DNA from: CAVVMA01 sp963830715
GTDB lineage: Bacteria > Desulfobacterota > Binatia > Binatales > Binataceae
Length of the DNA: 64,000 bases
Assembly: GCA_963830715.1 (NCBI GenBank)
Contig: CAWHNS010000020.1
Span: forward strand, 124,001-188,000
Direction of reading: 5' to 3'
A program made the position numbers and the translations under genes. The notes under the pieces are model-generated. The model did not search any database and was not told the DNA's origin. It saw nothing but the letters and a program-made list of their open reading frames with translations. Below are positions 52,682 through 62,000 of this stretch, one piece after another; position 1 is the stretch's first letter, and the number at the start of each line of letters is the position of its first letter.

Positions 52682-54669
52682 ACTCCGAAAGGAAATGTCT
52701 CCGGGACGCCGGGCGCGACAACCGAGGCAAGTGGCGAGACCGCACGGGTTTCATCGAACCAGATGTACTCGTCGAACTGTCGGGGCAGGCAGGCCTGGAA
52801 ATAGTGGCTCATGAGTTCGGATTCAGGCCGATAGACGACACCGATGGCTCGTTCGAGGCGCGCGGCTTCCAGTTCATCGCGCACGGCCTGTCTCGCCGGG
52901 TCTCGAAGATGCAACATGAAAGCCTTGACCTCGGAGTCGTGGCATATGCGCTCATAGCTGGCTTCGTGGGATGGCCGTATCCGTTTGATCTCCATCGGTC
53001 CATCCCAGTCCGAAGCCGCCGCGACCGTTCCGTGATCGGTGCCGAAGCCAACCAGAAATGCCGATTCGGCGAACCGGGCGCGAGACAGCTGCCCGACGTT
53101 ATGCTCACCGCGCGCGCCCATCTCGGTTGCCGATGCGTCGCCAACGTGTGAGTTGTGCTCCCAGACGACGCCCCTGCTGCCCGGACCGTGGAAATCGAGC
53201 AGCCGCTCGAGTGTGTCGAACATGTGCTGATCGCGCAGGTTCCATGACTCGACTGACCCGTAATACATCACGCGGTAATAGCGCTCCGCCGCCGCCACTA
53301 ATCGGGCGTTCTGCGCCGCGTCGAAAAAGCGATCGCCGTCGCGCTGGGAGTATTCGATCCGCCGATTGAGCATGTCGCGCAACATCGCGACCACGGCGCC
53401 CTCGCAGTCTCGATAGCGCCCGCTGAGCACGGCCCGCCCGTATACCGCGGGATCGCGCTCCCACGGACTCAGGCATGCATACCGGCGCCGCGCGGTTGCG
53501 GCCATCGCCGGATCGACGCTGCTGAGATAGGTGATAACGGCATCGATCGAAGTGAAGAGGCTGTACAGGTCCAGTCCGTAGAAGCTCGCGCGCCGCTCGG
53601 GATCTCGCGTCTCCGCGTTCCAGGCGCGGAGCCACTCAACCAGTTCCAATGCTTCATGGTTTCGCCACATCCAGGTCGGGAAGCGGGCGAAGGCCCTCCA
53701 TTGCTCGCGCCGGGCCGGAGCATGGCGCACATATTGGTTGATTCGTGCGGCATCCGGCCAGTCAGCCTCGACCGCAACGAAGTTGAAGCCCCGCCGCGAG
53801 ATCAGTTCCTTCGTGATGCGGGCGCGCATCCGATAAAACTCGGAAGTTCCGTGAGTCGCCTCGCCGAGCAGCACGATCCGCGCATCGCCGATCCGTTCCA
53901 GCAACGGGCCGATGTCAGCCTGATCGATGTCTGCGACAGGAGCGGCCGCCTCGCCGATCAGCCTGGCGATCGCCCCGGGACGGCTTCGCTGAGTGGACGG
54001 GCGATCGCGTGTGGCGACGCCAGAATCCCAACCCTCCGCCCCGATCAGTGGTACGAATTGAACCTCGCCAAGATCCTCATCATCGAACCGGTCCTGGCTG
54101 GTCCGGGTAACTCGAACCAGACGTTGCAGTCGTGAGCTGCTGCCCACCGGTATGACCAGCCGGCCGCCGATCGCGAGCTGCTCGAGCAGCGGCCTTGGTA
54201 CCTGCGGACCGCCGGCTGTTACCAGGATCACGTCGTATGGAGCATGCTCGGCCCAACCCAGAGTGCCGTCGCCATGAAGCACCTTGATTTTCGTGTATCC
54301 CAAGGCGGCAAAACGACTGCTCGCCAGCCTGGCCAACTGCTCGTGCCGCTCGACGGTATAGACGTCGCCCACCACTTCCGACAGCACGGCCGCGGCGTAT
54401 CCGGAACCGGTTCCTATCTCGAGAGCGCGATCGCCACGCCGAGGCTCAACATTCTCGATCATGAGCGCCACGACATAGGGTTGCGAAATGGTCTGGCCGC
54501 CCTCGATCGGCAGAGGCGTGTCCTGGTATGCGAACTCAGCCAGTTCATCCGGGAGGAACGCCTCTCGTGGGACGCGTCGCATCGCGCCGAGCACGGCCGG
54601 ATTGCGCACTCCACGCGCCGCAATCTGATCGCGAACCATCCGGAGGCGCTCGCTGGTCAGGTCAAGCAT
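52678..54669 (-). CDS. fusion of protein-L-isoaspartate methyltransferase and erythromycin esterase-like domain
   Basis: 663 residues. Residues 1 to about 215 are a PCMT domain: RDQIAARGVRNPAVLGAMRR, FAYQDTPLPIEGGQTISQPY and the SAM motif ALEIGTGSGYAAAVL. From about 235 to 640 is an erythromycin-esterase-type (EreA, COG2312) domain with VLLGEATHGTSEFYRMRARI and HNSHVGD, where Glu and His residues form the active site. PCMT repairs isoaspartyl damage; the second domain probably hydrolyses an unknown ester or lactone. Such fusions occur in some soil bacteria near stress genes. Confidence 0.9.
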   Translation of the reverse strand: MLDLTSERLRMVRDQIAARGVRNPAVLGAMRRVPREAFLPDELAEFAYQDTPLPIEGGQTISQPYVVALMIENVEPRRGDRALEIGTGSGYAAAVLSEVVGDVYTVERHEQLARLASSRFAALGYTKIKVLHGDGTLGWAEHAPYDVILVTAGGPQVPRPLLEQLAIGGRLVIPVGSSSRLQRLVRVTRTSQDRFDDEDLGEVQFVPLIGAEGWDSGVATRDRPSTQRSRPGAIARLIGEAAAPVADIDQADIGPLLERIGDARIVLLGEATHGTSEFYRMRARITKELISRRGFNFVAVEADWPDAARINQYVRHAPARREQWRAFARFPTWMWRNHEALELVEWLRAWNAETRDPERRASFYGLDLYSLFTSIDAVITYLSSVDPAMAATARRRYACLSPWERDPAVYGRAVLSGRYRDCEGAVVAMLRDMLNRRIEYSQRDGDRFFDAAQNARLVAAAERYYRVMYYGSVESWNLRDQHMFDTLERLLDFHGPGSRGVVWEHNSHVGDASATEMGARGEHNVGQLSRARFAESAFLVGFGTDHGTVAAASDWDGPMEIKRIRPSHEASYERICHDSEVKAFMLHLRDPARQAVRDELEAARLERAIGVVYRPESELMSHYFQACLPRQFDEYIWFDETRAVSPLASVVAPGVPETFPFGV

Positions 54670-54687
54670 AACTGGCCGCCCCGCCGA

Positions 54688-55218
54688 TCATTTCGATTTT
54701 CTCGCCCCCGCCTCGCCGGACGCGATCTTTACCGTTGCCAACAGCGCGCCATCTTCGTCGGACCAGGAAAAATGCGCGTGTCCTCCAAAGGCCTTCTCGA
54801 CCTCGCGCGCGATGCGATGCGCGAGCTTCTGTGAGGTCGTGAGGACTTCGAGCGTCTTGCCGTCCCAGTCGGTTGCGACGATCCGCCGTTCGGGCTGGGT
54901 AATCAGGGCGCGCCGTTCCACGTTCGCAATCCGGGCTGAAATAGCCTCGCGCCTAGCGTCATCGCCGACCGCGATCAACACCTGGCCGTGATACTCGCCT
55001 GAAGCCGCTTGCGCGCATCCCGGACACGTCACCCATTGGGCTTTGTCCAGGACCTCGCGAGCCAGCCGGCGGCCGCGCCGCCACGCTTTTCCCGAGAACA
55101 CGGCCCCGCAACGGTCGCAGATCGACGGTTCCGTGAACTTTTGTTTGCGCGCAACCGGCGGGCTCTTGTCCGACCGCGAGCCGCGCCGATTCATGCTTCG
55201 AATCAGGCCCTTGTTCAT
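54688..55218 (-). CDS. BCAM0308-family protein
   Basis: 176 residues: an N-terminal zinc-finger-like part (CDRCGAVFSGKAWRR with CPGCAQAASGEYHGQVLIAV) and a C-terminal alpha/beta domain (LEVLTTSQKLAHRIAREVEK, AFGGHAHFSWSDEDGALLAT) that matches the BCAM0308 family named after the Burkholderia cenocepacia low-oxygen-activated locus. Function unknown; the two CxxC pairs could bind zinc. Coupled to the upstream gene by ATGA overlap. Confidence 0.82.
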   Translation of the reverse strand: MNKGLIRSMNRRGSRSDKSPPVARKQKFTEPSICDRCGAVFSGKAWRRGRRLAREVLDKAQWVTCPGCAQAASGEYHGQVLIAVGDDARREAISARIANVERRALITQPERRIVATDWDGKTLEVLTTSQKLAHRIAREVEKAFGGHAHFSWSDEDGALLATVKIASGEAGARKSK

Positions 55219-55415
55219 CGCATTCTCCTCGCAGCAGACGCTCTATCGGTCACGACAGACGAATGCGGCTGGTAATGAGCCATTTTCTTGTAGATCGCCA
55301 TGACAATCCGGTAAAAGCGCTCGCCTGTGGCGTCCGGATACTGCTCGCGGGCGCGAGCCTTTGCGCGCTCCCACGCGATCTCCTCCTCGGGCGTCCTGAC
55401 TACACTCACCGGCAT
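55215..55415 (-). CDS. small conserved hypothetical protein
   Basis: 66 residues (MPVSVVRTPEEEIAWERAKA, REQYPDATGERFYRIVMAIY then KKM). The WERAKARAREQ...FYRIVMAIYKKM pattern recalls short proteins found singly near stress or phage genes, but I cannot name it. The internal ATG at 55415 fits the protein better than the longer frame. It would be the first gene of the minus-strand operon. Confidence 0.65.
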   Translation of the reverse strand: MPVSVVRTPEEEIAWERAKARAREQYPDATGERFYRIVMAIYKKMAHYQPHSSVVTDRASAARRMR

Positions 55416-55722
55416 CTTCTGGGTCCTCCCGAACCTGTTAGCTACTGCCATGCCAAGCACAATCGAGCCATTGCGAGCCGGATGCCCACGATAAGGCTTT
55501 TGCGGCGGGAGTTTTGACCCATCATTTTCGCAGGACGCCATGGGCTGACATTACGCCAACCGCACTTCCCGCGTCTGCTGTGACCATTAGGAGCAGCATT
55601 CATGCATTTGTGATGCGATTGGCTACATCCCTCGGACGGTACTTTCGTTTCCAGCCCCGGAATCGGGATGGCGCGCGATTTGCTGAAGGTGCAGGAAAGA
55701 CGTCCCGGTTTGCGAGAAGGAA
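55416..55722. promoter_or_regulatory. divergent control region of the stress locus
   Basis: About 300 bp between the minus-strand operon start and the DksA gene, therefore both promoters should lie here. Only shadow frames cross it. I looked for FNR (TTGAT-N4-ATCAA) and CRP-type sites and for -35/-10 pairs and found no good match. Confidence 0.5.
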
Positions 55723-56340
55723 ATGATGAGCAACTCAGGGCCCGAGAGTTCCAAGATGAGCGCTGAGACAAAAACCCACCGGAGGGGCAGTCGCGAGCAG
55801 CTTCGGGAAATGCTGATTCAGCTCCAGAACGAAGCCTACCAGAGAATAAGAGACCTCCGGAGGGATCAGAGGCAGGAGTCCGAGTCGGAGCCCGAGGACG
55901 AAATGGACTCGGCGCGCACGACCGCCGAGATCGAAACTCATGCTGGACTCATCGCGCGCGAGGAAGAGAAATTCAAGTACCTCGACGAAGCGCTCGCACG
56001 GCTTGAGGCCGGCACGTATGGCCGATGCCTCGCGTGCGGCGGGGCGATTCCTATCGAGCGTCTGATGGCGATTCCCTTCGCATCGTACTGCATCGACTGC
56101 CAGGAAAAACGCAATCGCGCGAAGGTTAGCTGGGGTGAAGGAGGCACCATTCCACCATATGACCACCAATGGACGGTGCCCGAGGAGATGGAGGAGCCGG
56201 CGGAACGCGAAGGTCGCAGCACCGATCCCGAGGAGCAGTTGACGATTCGGAGTCGCGAACCGCTTGGATTCGGCGAAACCGGGAATAACGCGATGGGTGC
56301 CCCGTCGCCCAAGAGGCGGATCTCTCGGCGCAAGAGATAG
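55723..56340 (+). CDS. DksA/TraR-type zinc-finger protein
   Basis: 205 residues. An N-terminal coiled-coil (REQLREMLIQLQNEAYQRIR, RQESESEPEDEMDSARTTAE) leads to the zinc finger GTYGRCLACGGAIPIERLMA with YCIDCQEK, which matches the C4 site of DksA/TraR. An acidic and then Arg-rich tail (about 150-205) is extra to E. coli DksA. It would bind the RNA polymerase secondary channel and adjust transcription under stress. Confidence 0.88.
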   Translation: MMSNSGPESSKMSAETKTHRRGSREQLREMLIQLQNEAYQRIRDLRRDQRQESESEPEDEMDSARTTAEIETHAGLIAREEEKFKYLDEALARLEAGTYGRCLACGGAIPIERLMAIPFASYCIDCQEKRNRAKVSWGEGGTIPPYDHQWTVPEEMEEPAEREGRSTDPEEQLTIRSREPLGFGETGNNAMGAPSPKRRISRRKR

Positions 56341-56402
56341 GTGACCATCGCAAAGCTTTACGCGGGCGATTGAGCACGAATGAAACGAAGGAGGTAAGTA
56401 AA

Positions 56403-56894
56403 ATGGCATTGCTGGAGAGATGGAATCCGTCAAGAGAGCTGGAAAGGCTCCGTCACGAGTTCGACGACCTGTTGGAACGGTTCGGCTTCGAGCCCGGCGG
56501 GTTGTTCAAGGATTTCCAATCGACTACGCAGCGACCAGCGATCGAATCGTATGTGGACGGCGACAAGTTCACTGTTCGCGTCGAGCTGCCCGGAGTCGAT
56601 CCGAAGGACGTTGACATCAAGGTCGCCGGCGGCGTTCTCACCGTCAAAGGCTCGCGCGAAGAAAAACACGAGACCAAAAAACGCGACTTCTTCCGCCGCG
56701 AGTTCCGCTACGGGTCATTCGAGCGCGCCATTACCCTGCCGGACGGAATGAAGGCCGAAGACCTGAAGGCCACCTACCACGACGGCGTCCTCGAGCTGAC
56801 CGCGCCGATACCGAAGGAGGCGTTGGCCAAGGAGGTCAGGGTCCAGATCCAGAGCGGCGAAACCAAGAAGGCCGACGATAAGAAGGCCGCGTAA
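56403..56894 (+). CDS. hsp20: Hsp20/alpha-crystallin small heat shock protein
   Basis: 163 residues beginning with ALLERWNPSRELERLRHEFD. The alpha-crystallin domain (VELPGVDPKDVDIKVAGGVL, then DGMKAEDLKATYHDGVLELT with the C-terminal I-x-I-like element VRVQIQS) holds unfolded proteins in a refoldable state. A perfect AAGGAGGT ribosome site precedes the ATG. No ROSE or CIRCE element was found. Confidence 0.95.
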   Translation: MALLERWNPSRELERLRHEFDDLLERFGFEPGGLFKDFQSTTQRPAIESYVDGDKFTVRVELPGVDPKDVDIKVAGGVLTVKGSREEKHETKKRDFFRREFRYGSFERAITLPDGMKAEDLKATYHDGVLELTAPIPKEALAKEVRVQIQSGETKKADDKKAA

Positions 56895-57148
56895 GATCGT
56901 GCATTGCGCTGCCGGACTTGCAGGGCGTTGAGAAAGCTCGAAGGTTTTCCTGACAGTCTGCCGAGTCCGGCGGCGCCCCGATCGGATTCAGAACGGGAAT
57001 GCCGGTTTGGTGCGTTTGCTGGAAACGCGCAGACGAGGCAGTATCTCATCGACCGCTAGCGCCCTCACAGTTGGGCAGTTCTTGCCATCCGCAAGATTTC
57101 GTGAAATTCAAAAGATAACCGACGCAGCAAGCGGAGGAGAGATCTGCG

Positions 57149-57649
57149 ATGAACGCGAAGGATTCGACCTCCAAAAGCCCGAATCGCAGCGATGCGGAAA
57201 TCCGTCGTCTCTCGGACGAGCTCAATCGCGAGGATTCCCAGCTAAGATCGTACCTGCTCGATGCGGCACTGGCGGGGCTGCGGCTCACGCGGAATCCGGA
57301 ATCGCCCGAGCTCCGGCGCGATGCGGCCCGGATCTGGGCGGCGGTCCAGCCAATCCTCTCGCATCATCTCGATGCCGAAGACAGACAGTTGCTCCCGTGG
57401 CTGGACCAGCAAGGCCGTCTGTCACCGGAGATCGGACGAAAGGTCCGTCAATGCCACGATAGACTCAGAACGCTCATCGGCACAGTTGCCAACCCCGATG
57501 CAGATCGTCTAACTGAAACGGAGGCGCGCGACGCGGGAGGAGCGTTGACCGGACTCGCGGTTTACCTGGACGACGCGATCGACGACGAAGAACGAAGGCT
57601 CTTCCCAACGATCCAGAAGGCGCTCTTCGGAATCCGCGGTCGCGTCTGA
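57149..57649 (+). CDS. hemerythrin-like four-helix protein
   Basis: 166 residues. The helices contain candidate metal residues SHHLDAEDRQLLPWL and CHDRLRTLIGTV, then DDEERRLFPTI, the H-x3-E and D-x4-E-like pattern of hemerythrin-type proteins (the first histidine helix is atypical). They bind diiron and sense or store oxygen or redox signals. It sits just before a cytochrome c gene. Confidence 0.7.
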   Translation: MNAKDSTSKSPNRSDAEIRRLSDELNREDSQLRSYLLDAALAGLRLTRNPESPELRRDAARIWAAVQPILSHHLDAEDRQLLPWLDQQGRLSPEIGRKVRQCHDRLRTLIGTVANPDADRLTETEARDAGGALTGLAVYLDDAIDDEERRLFPTIQKALFGIRGRV

Positions 57650-57678
57650 AATCGACAAGGCATGCCGAAGGCTTCTCC

Positions 57679-58092
57679 ATGAAAAAACGGATGCTTCCGC
57701 TGATCGGATTCTTGCTGATCGCTGCCGCGGGCACCGCTGCCTCCGACGAGGTTGCGCAAGGCCGCGCGATTTACCTGCAGCATTGCGCCTCTTGTCATGG
57801 CCTCACCGGCGACGGTAACGGTCCCATGACTCCGGTGCTGACCACACCGCCCGCCAATCTGCGCAAGCTCTCGGAGCGCTATGGAAACCCGCTGCCCGCA
57901 GATCAAATCGCCCGGTTCATCGACGGCCGCGCTGACGTAAAGGCCCACGGACCGCGCGATATGCCGGTCTGGGGCAAGCGGTTCTATCCCGAGGCGCAGG
58001 GAGACGAACGCCAGATCAAAGATCTCATCGCCGAGCTGGTCGCTTACCTCCAGTCGATCCAGACCGGAGCACGCAGCGCATCAAGAGACTAG
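57679..58092 (+). CDS. exported monoheme c-type cytochrome
   Basis: 137 residues with signal peptide (PLIGFLLIAAAGTAAS), heme motif CASCH and a distal methionine candidate in DMPVWGKRFYPEA. The layout is that of class I cytochromes found in oxidase or dehydrogenase chains. It starts 29 bp after the hemerythrin-like gene, so the two are probably co-transcribed. Confidence 0.9.
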   Translation: MKKRMLPLIGFLLIAAAGTAASDEVAQGRAIYLQHCASCHGLTGDGNGPMTPVLTTPPANLRKLSERYGNPLPADQIARFIDGRADVKAHGPRDMPVWGKRFYPEAQGDERQIKDLIAELVAYLQSIQTGARSASRD

Positions 58093-58254
58093 CGGGCTCT
58101 CCGTCAAAGCCCTCAACAGCCCTGCTCTCTCGCGCACCGAACATCCCGCACACGCGCACGCGCACGCGCGCTGTTGCAGGCGAGCGTCCGTCGCGCCGGG
58201 ACCGTCGCACAGGGGTGTGTCAGTTCTGAAACAGGCTCTGAAACAATTGGTGTA

Positions 58255-58260
58255 TATAAT
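58255..58260 (+). promoter_or_regulatory. perfect -10 hexamer TATAAT
   Basis: TATAAT at 58255-58260 in an AT-rich patch is the only consensus -10 in this region. No good -35 lies 17 bp upstream. If used, it places the start of the CAP protein downstream of it and excludes GTG 58217. Confidence 0.45.
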
Positions 58261-58327
58261 CCTACAGATTGATACATTTCACGCGAGCCCGCCGGGGAAT
58301 GCTTCTTGCTGCCAGCCTTTTCCGATC

Positions 58328-59041
58328 GTGGGAACAGCGCCTCATTCCGCCCTCCATCCGCGGCAGGCGAAGGGGGCGGCCCGATTCATCGGCTCGATGC
58401 TGACGCTATCGTGGCTGGCCGCGGCAGCTTCGTGCGAGTTGCTTGCCGTGAGACCGGACCTCCCGAAGGACAGCCCTGCGGCCGCCCGGCTCGGAGGAAC
58501 CATCAGCCCCGTTCAACACCCGGATCTGTTTGCCGAGGTCGATCAGACCGCGCTCGCGGCCGCGGGACTAGATTTGCGCGCCGACGAGATTCTCGCGCCT
58601 GAGCCTGCGCCTCTCGATGCCCTGAACGAAAACTCAGAGTCGCCCGATGAGAGCGCGCTCGAGACGCGCGTGCTCGAGCTGGTTAATGTCCAGCGTGAGG
58701 CGAATGGGGTCAGGCCGCTCAAGTTCTCTCCCGCGCTCGCATCCGCAGCGCGACAGCACAATCTCGCGATGGCGCAGCATGGCTTCTTCGAGCATCAGGG
58801 CGAAGGCGAGCCGGGACTCTTCGATCGGGTCCTGGCCTCCGGCGAAAGCACCGACTTCGTCGGCGAGAACCTCTTTGAGTCCAGCACCGCCGACGAAATC
58901 GCCGACGAGTGCGTCAAGATGTGGATGTGGAGCCCTGGCCATCGGGAGAACATGCTCGAACCAGGCTTCGTCAAGACCGGGATAGCGATCGGCCGCTCAA
59001 CCACAGGTCAGAATTACATCACCGAAGATTTCGCCGATTAG
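58328..59041 (+). CDS. CAP/SCP-domain (PR-1-like) lipoprotein
   Basis: About 237 residues from GTG 58328, which gives a charged signal (ARFIGSMLTLSWLAAAAS then C); alternatives are GTG 58217 and ATG 58397. After a 70-residue linker comes a CAP domain: LELVNVQREANGVRPLKFSP, ASAARQHNLAMAQHGFFEHQ, GENLFESSTADEIADECVKM and SPGHRENMLEPGFVKTGIAI. The His and Glu residues of the CAP cavity are present. These secreted proteins bind lipids or act as proteases. Confidence 0.83.
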   Translation: MGTAPHSALHPRQAKGAARFIGSMLTLSWLAAAASCELLAVRPDLPKDSPAAARLGGTISPVQHPDLFAEVDQTALAAAGLDLRADEILAPEPAPLDALNENSESPDESALETRVLELVNVQREANGVRPLKFSPALASAARQHNLAMAQHGFFEHQGEGEPGLFDRVLASGESTDFVGENLFESSTADEIADECVKMWMWSPGHRENMLEPGFVKTGIAIGRSTTGQNYITEDFAD

Positions 59042-59070
59042 TCCGCCGCGTCGGACCGGCTGCTCGCACG

Positions 59071-62000
59071 TCAGTCGCAATTGTCGAAAAGCAGGACCGG
59101 GATGCCGGTGGTGCTGTGCGTCTGGTCGATGATGAAGGGCACAGTGTCCTGCTGATCGGGCGAGCAGATCGGCGTCGCGCTGTCGCGGATGTTGGCACGG
59201 GCGTCGATACCGTAAGTCACGGCGGCGTCGCCGACGCTTAACTTGTAGCCCTCGCCGCTGGCGTTGGCGGCTCCCACTATCGGATTGCCGTTGGGTCCCA
59301 CGAACACGTAGCAGGCGCAGTTGGGATCGCCGCCGCATCCCTTGGGACTGCAGTCGCCGAAGAACGGCACCGGATGCGTCCCGTTAGGCGTGGTGGTGGT
59401 GACCAGCGGATCGGGATTGGTGAGCGGCGGACCGCTGACCGCTGAGAAGAACGGGATCAGCGCCTGGACCGCATCACCCGCGGCGTTGATGAAAGGCTGC
59501 TCGGCGAACAGCGTCACGTCGTCCCCAGTGGTTGTGGTGTTGTGAGTGTGGACCACGCCCTCGGCGGTGACCGGCCGCGAATGGTTGGCGGTCTGCGGCA
59601 CCAGCGGGATGACCAGGCCGGTGGCGTTGCTCAAGTCGGAGACGTCGATGTCGGTTGCGACCGTGGCGTTGGACGGACTGCCGTTGAACGGGTGGACGTC
59701 AGGCAGCGCTTCGACGTCGGCGACCAGGTCATAGGTGCCGTTAGGCACCGGACAAATGTGGAAGGTTCCCACATCGCTGGCACTCATGCCGCTCATCGTG
59801 GTGCGAACCGGCTGCTCGATCAGGTTGGAGCCGCCGCCCTGGATCGGTATCGCAGCGGGCGCCTCTTGCTCCAACCAGATGTTGGCGCTCGGCACCGCCG
59901 CGTTTCCGGGAGTGACTGTGATGCCGCTTAGCCTGGACGCGACCACCTTGCCGCTGACCTCAGGCTTGGTTCCTTCCACAAAGGCCTGGACGTTGGAGGC
60001 GTTGGGCTTGAAGTCATAGTGGTTGGCGGTGAACTGCGAAGGTGCGACCGCCAGTCCGGCGTTGACGTCGATCGCGAGCGTCATGTGGCTGCGGGTCAGG
60101 GTCACCGCCGCTGGAATCGGGATACCGGTGGCGGCTTCAGAGCTGAGATCCAGCTCGTAGCACGAATTGGTGTCATCGACCACGCAGTTGTAAACCTTGG
60201 GTCCGAGCTTGCACTCACTCCTACTGCAGGCGTTGTTCGCCGGCGCTGAGACGCTGCCGTTCTGATCCAGCACCAACTGGAATTCATCGTAGCTGCCGAG
60301 CGGGATGCCGCCGTTGCCGACCGGCGCATTGGCCAGCGGGGGCGCGATAAAACATCCGTCACCTGGGGCACCGGGCGCTGTGAGCAGGTCAACCTGGGTG
60401 GGGGGGATTCCCGGGGTCAGATCGATCAGCGAACCATCGGTCAAAGTGGCCGAGACCTGGTCGGGCGCCGCGCCGCCGATGGTCATCCTGCCGCGAATGT
60501 CATTCACCGTGACATAGACGTGCTTGAAGAAGCAGCTATAGGAGTTGGTGATCCCGAGCGTCATCAGCCCCGGCGTGGCGGTTGGGGTTGGTGTCGGCGT
60601 CGGCGCCGGAGTGCGCGTTGGCATCGGAGTACGCGTTGGCGTCGGTGTGCGCGTTGGCGTCGGCGTGCGCGTCCGCGTCGGAGTACGCGTTGGCGTCGGC
60701 GTGCGCGTTGGCGTTGCGGTGCGCGTCGGCGTCGGTGTGCGCGTCGGCGTGGGGGTGCGCGTCCGCGTCGGCGTACGCGTCGGCGTCGGTGTGCGCGTCG
60801 GCGTCGAGGTGCGCGTTGGCGTCGGCGTACGCGTCGGCGTCGGAGTACGCGTTGGCGTCGGAGTACGCGTCGGCGTCGGCGTGCGCGTTGGCGTTGCGGT
60901 GCGCGTCGGTGCGGGAGTCGGTGTGCGCGTCGGCGATGGGGTCGGCGCCGGAGTGGACGTGGGGGTTGGCGTCGAGGTCTGAGCAGGCGTGGGTGTGGAT
61001 GTGGGCGTGCGAGTTGGCGTTGCCGTCGGGGTTGATGTTGAAATGCGTGTCGCCGTCGGCGTAGGCGTCGGCGTCGGAGTCTGAGTTGGCGTCAGTGTGG
61101 GCGTAGGACTTGGAGTTGGACTCGGCGTAGGGGTCTCAGTCGGCGTCTGAGTTGATATAGGCGTCGTCGTTGGAGTGGACGTCGGCGTCTGAGTCGGTGT
61201 GGGCGCAAGTGTAGGAGTCGGCGTTGGACTCGGCGTCACGGTCGACGTCTGAGTTGGGGTCGCTGTCTGAATTGCAGTCGGCGTGACACTAGCTGTCGGC
61301 GATGAAGTCGCGGTCGGCGTCGAGGTCGGTGTGACCGTAGGCGTGGGCGTCGGTGTGGAGGCCGGCGTAGGGGTCGGACTCGGCGTTTGAGTGGGCGTCG
61401 GCGTTGCTGTGGGCGTAGGTGTTGGTGTCAACGTTGGAGTCGAAGTCGCCGTTGGCGCAGGCGTCGGCGACTGGGTCGGCGTCGAAGTGGCAGTCGAAGT
61501 CTGAGTTGGTGTGGGCACAGGTGTAGGAGTCAGAGTCGGGGTTGGGCTCGGAGTCTCAGTTGGTGTCGCCGTAGGCGTCGGGGTCGGAGTCGAAGTCGGA
61601 GCGGGCGTTGGTGTCGGTGTAGGTGACTGCGTAGCCGTTGGAGTAGGCGCAGGTGTCGGTGATGAGGTCGGCGTTGGAGTCTGAGTCGGCGTCAGTGTGG
61701 GTGTAGCAGTCGGCGTCTGAGTCGGTGTTGGCGTGAGCGTAGGAGTCGGGGTTGCAGTCGAAGTCGGAGCGGGCGTTACCGTCGGCGTAGCCGTAGGCGT
61801 AGGTGTCGAGGTCGCCGTTGGCGCAGGCGTCGGCGACTGGGTCGGCGTCGAAGTTGGAGTCGCAGTCTGAGTTGGCGTCGGTGTGGGTGTAGGAGTCAAA
61901 GTCGGGGTTGGGCTCGGAGTCTCAGTTGGTGTCGCCGTAGACGTCGGAGTTGGTATCGGGCTTTGGGTTGGCGTCGGTGTCTGAGTCGCAGTGGGCGTGG

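Noticed and set aside
55442..55771. 109-residue minus-strand frame opposite the DksA gene start
   Set aside because: Serine-rich shadow frame without ribosome site; it lies in the divergent promoter region.
60520..61064. Plus-strand ORFs with GVGV or RRRARW repeats
   Set aside because: They are reverse-strand readings of the Thr-Pro hexanucleotide repeat; no start site, signal or globular domain.
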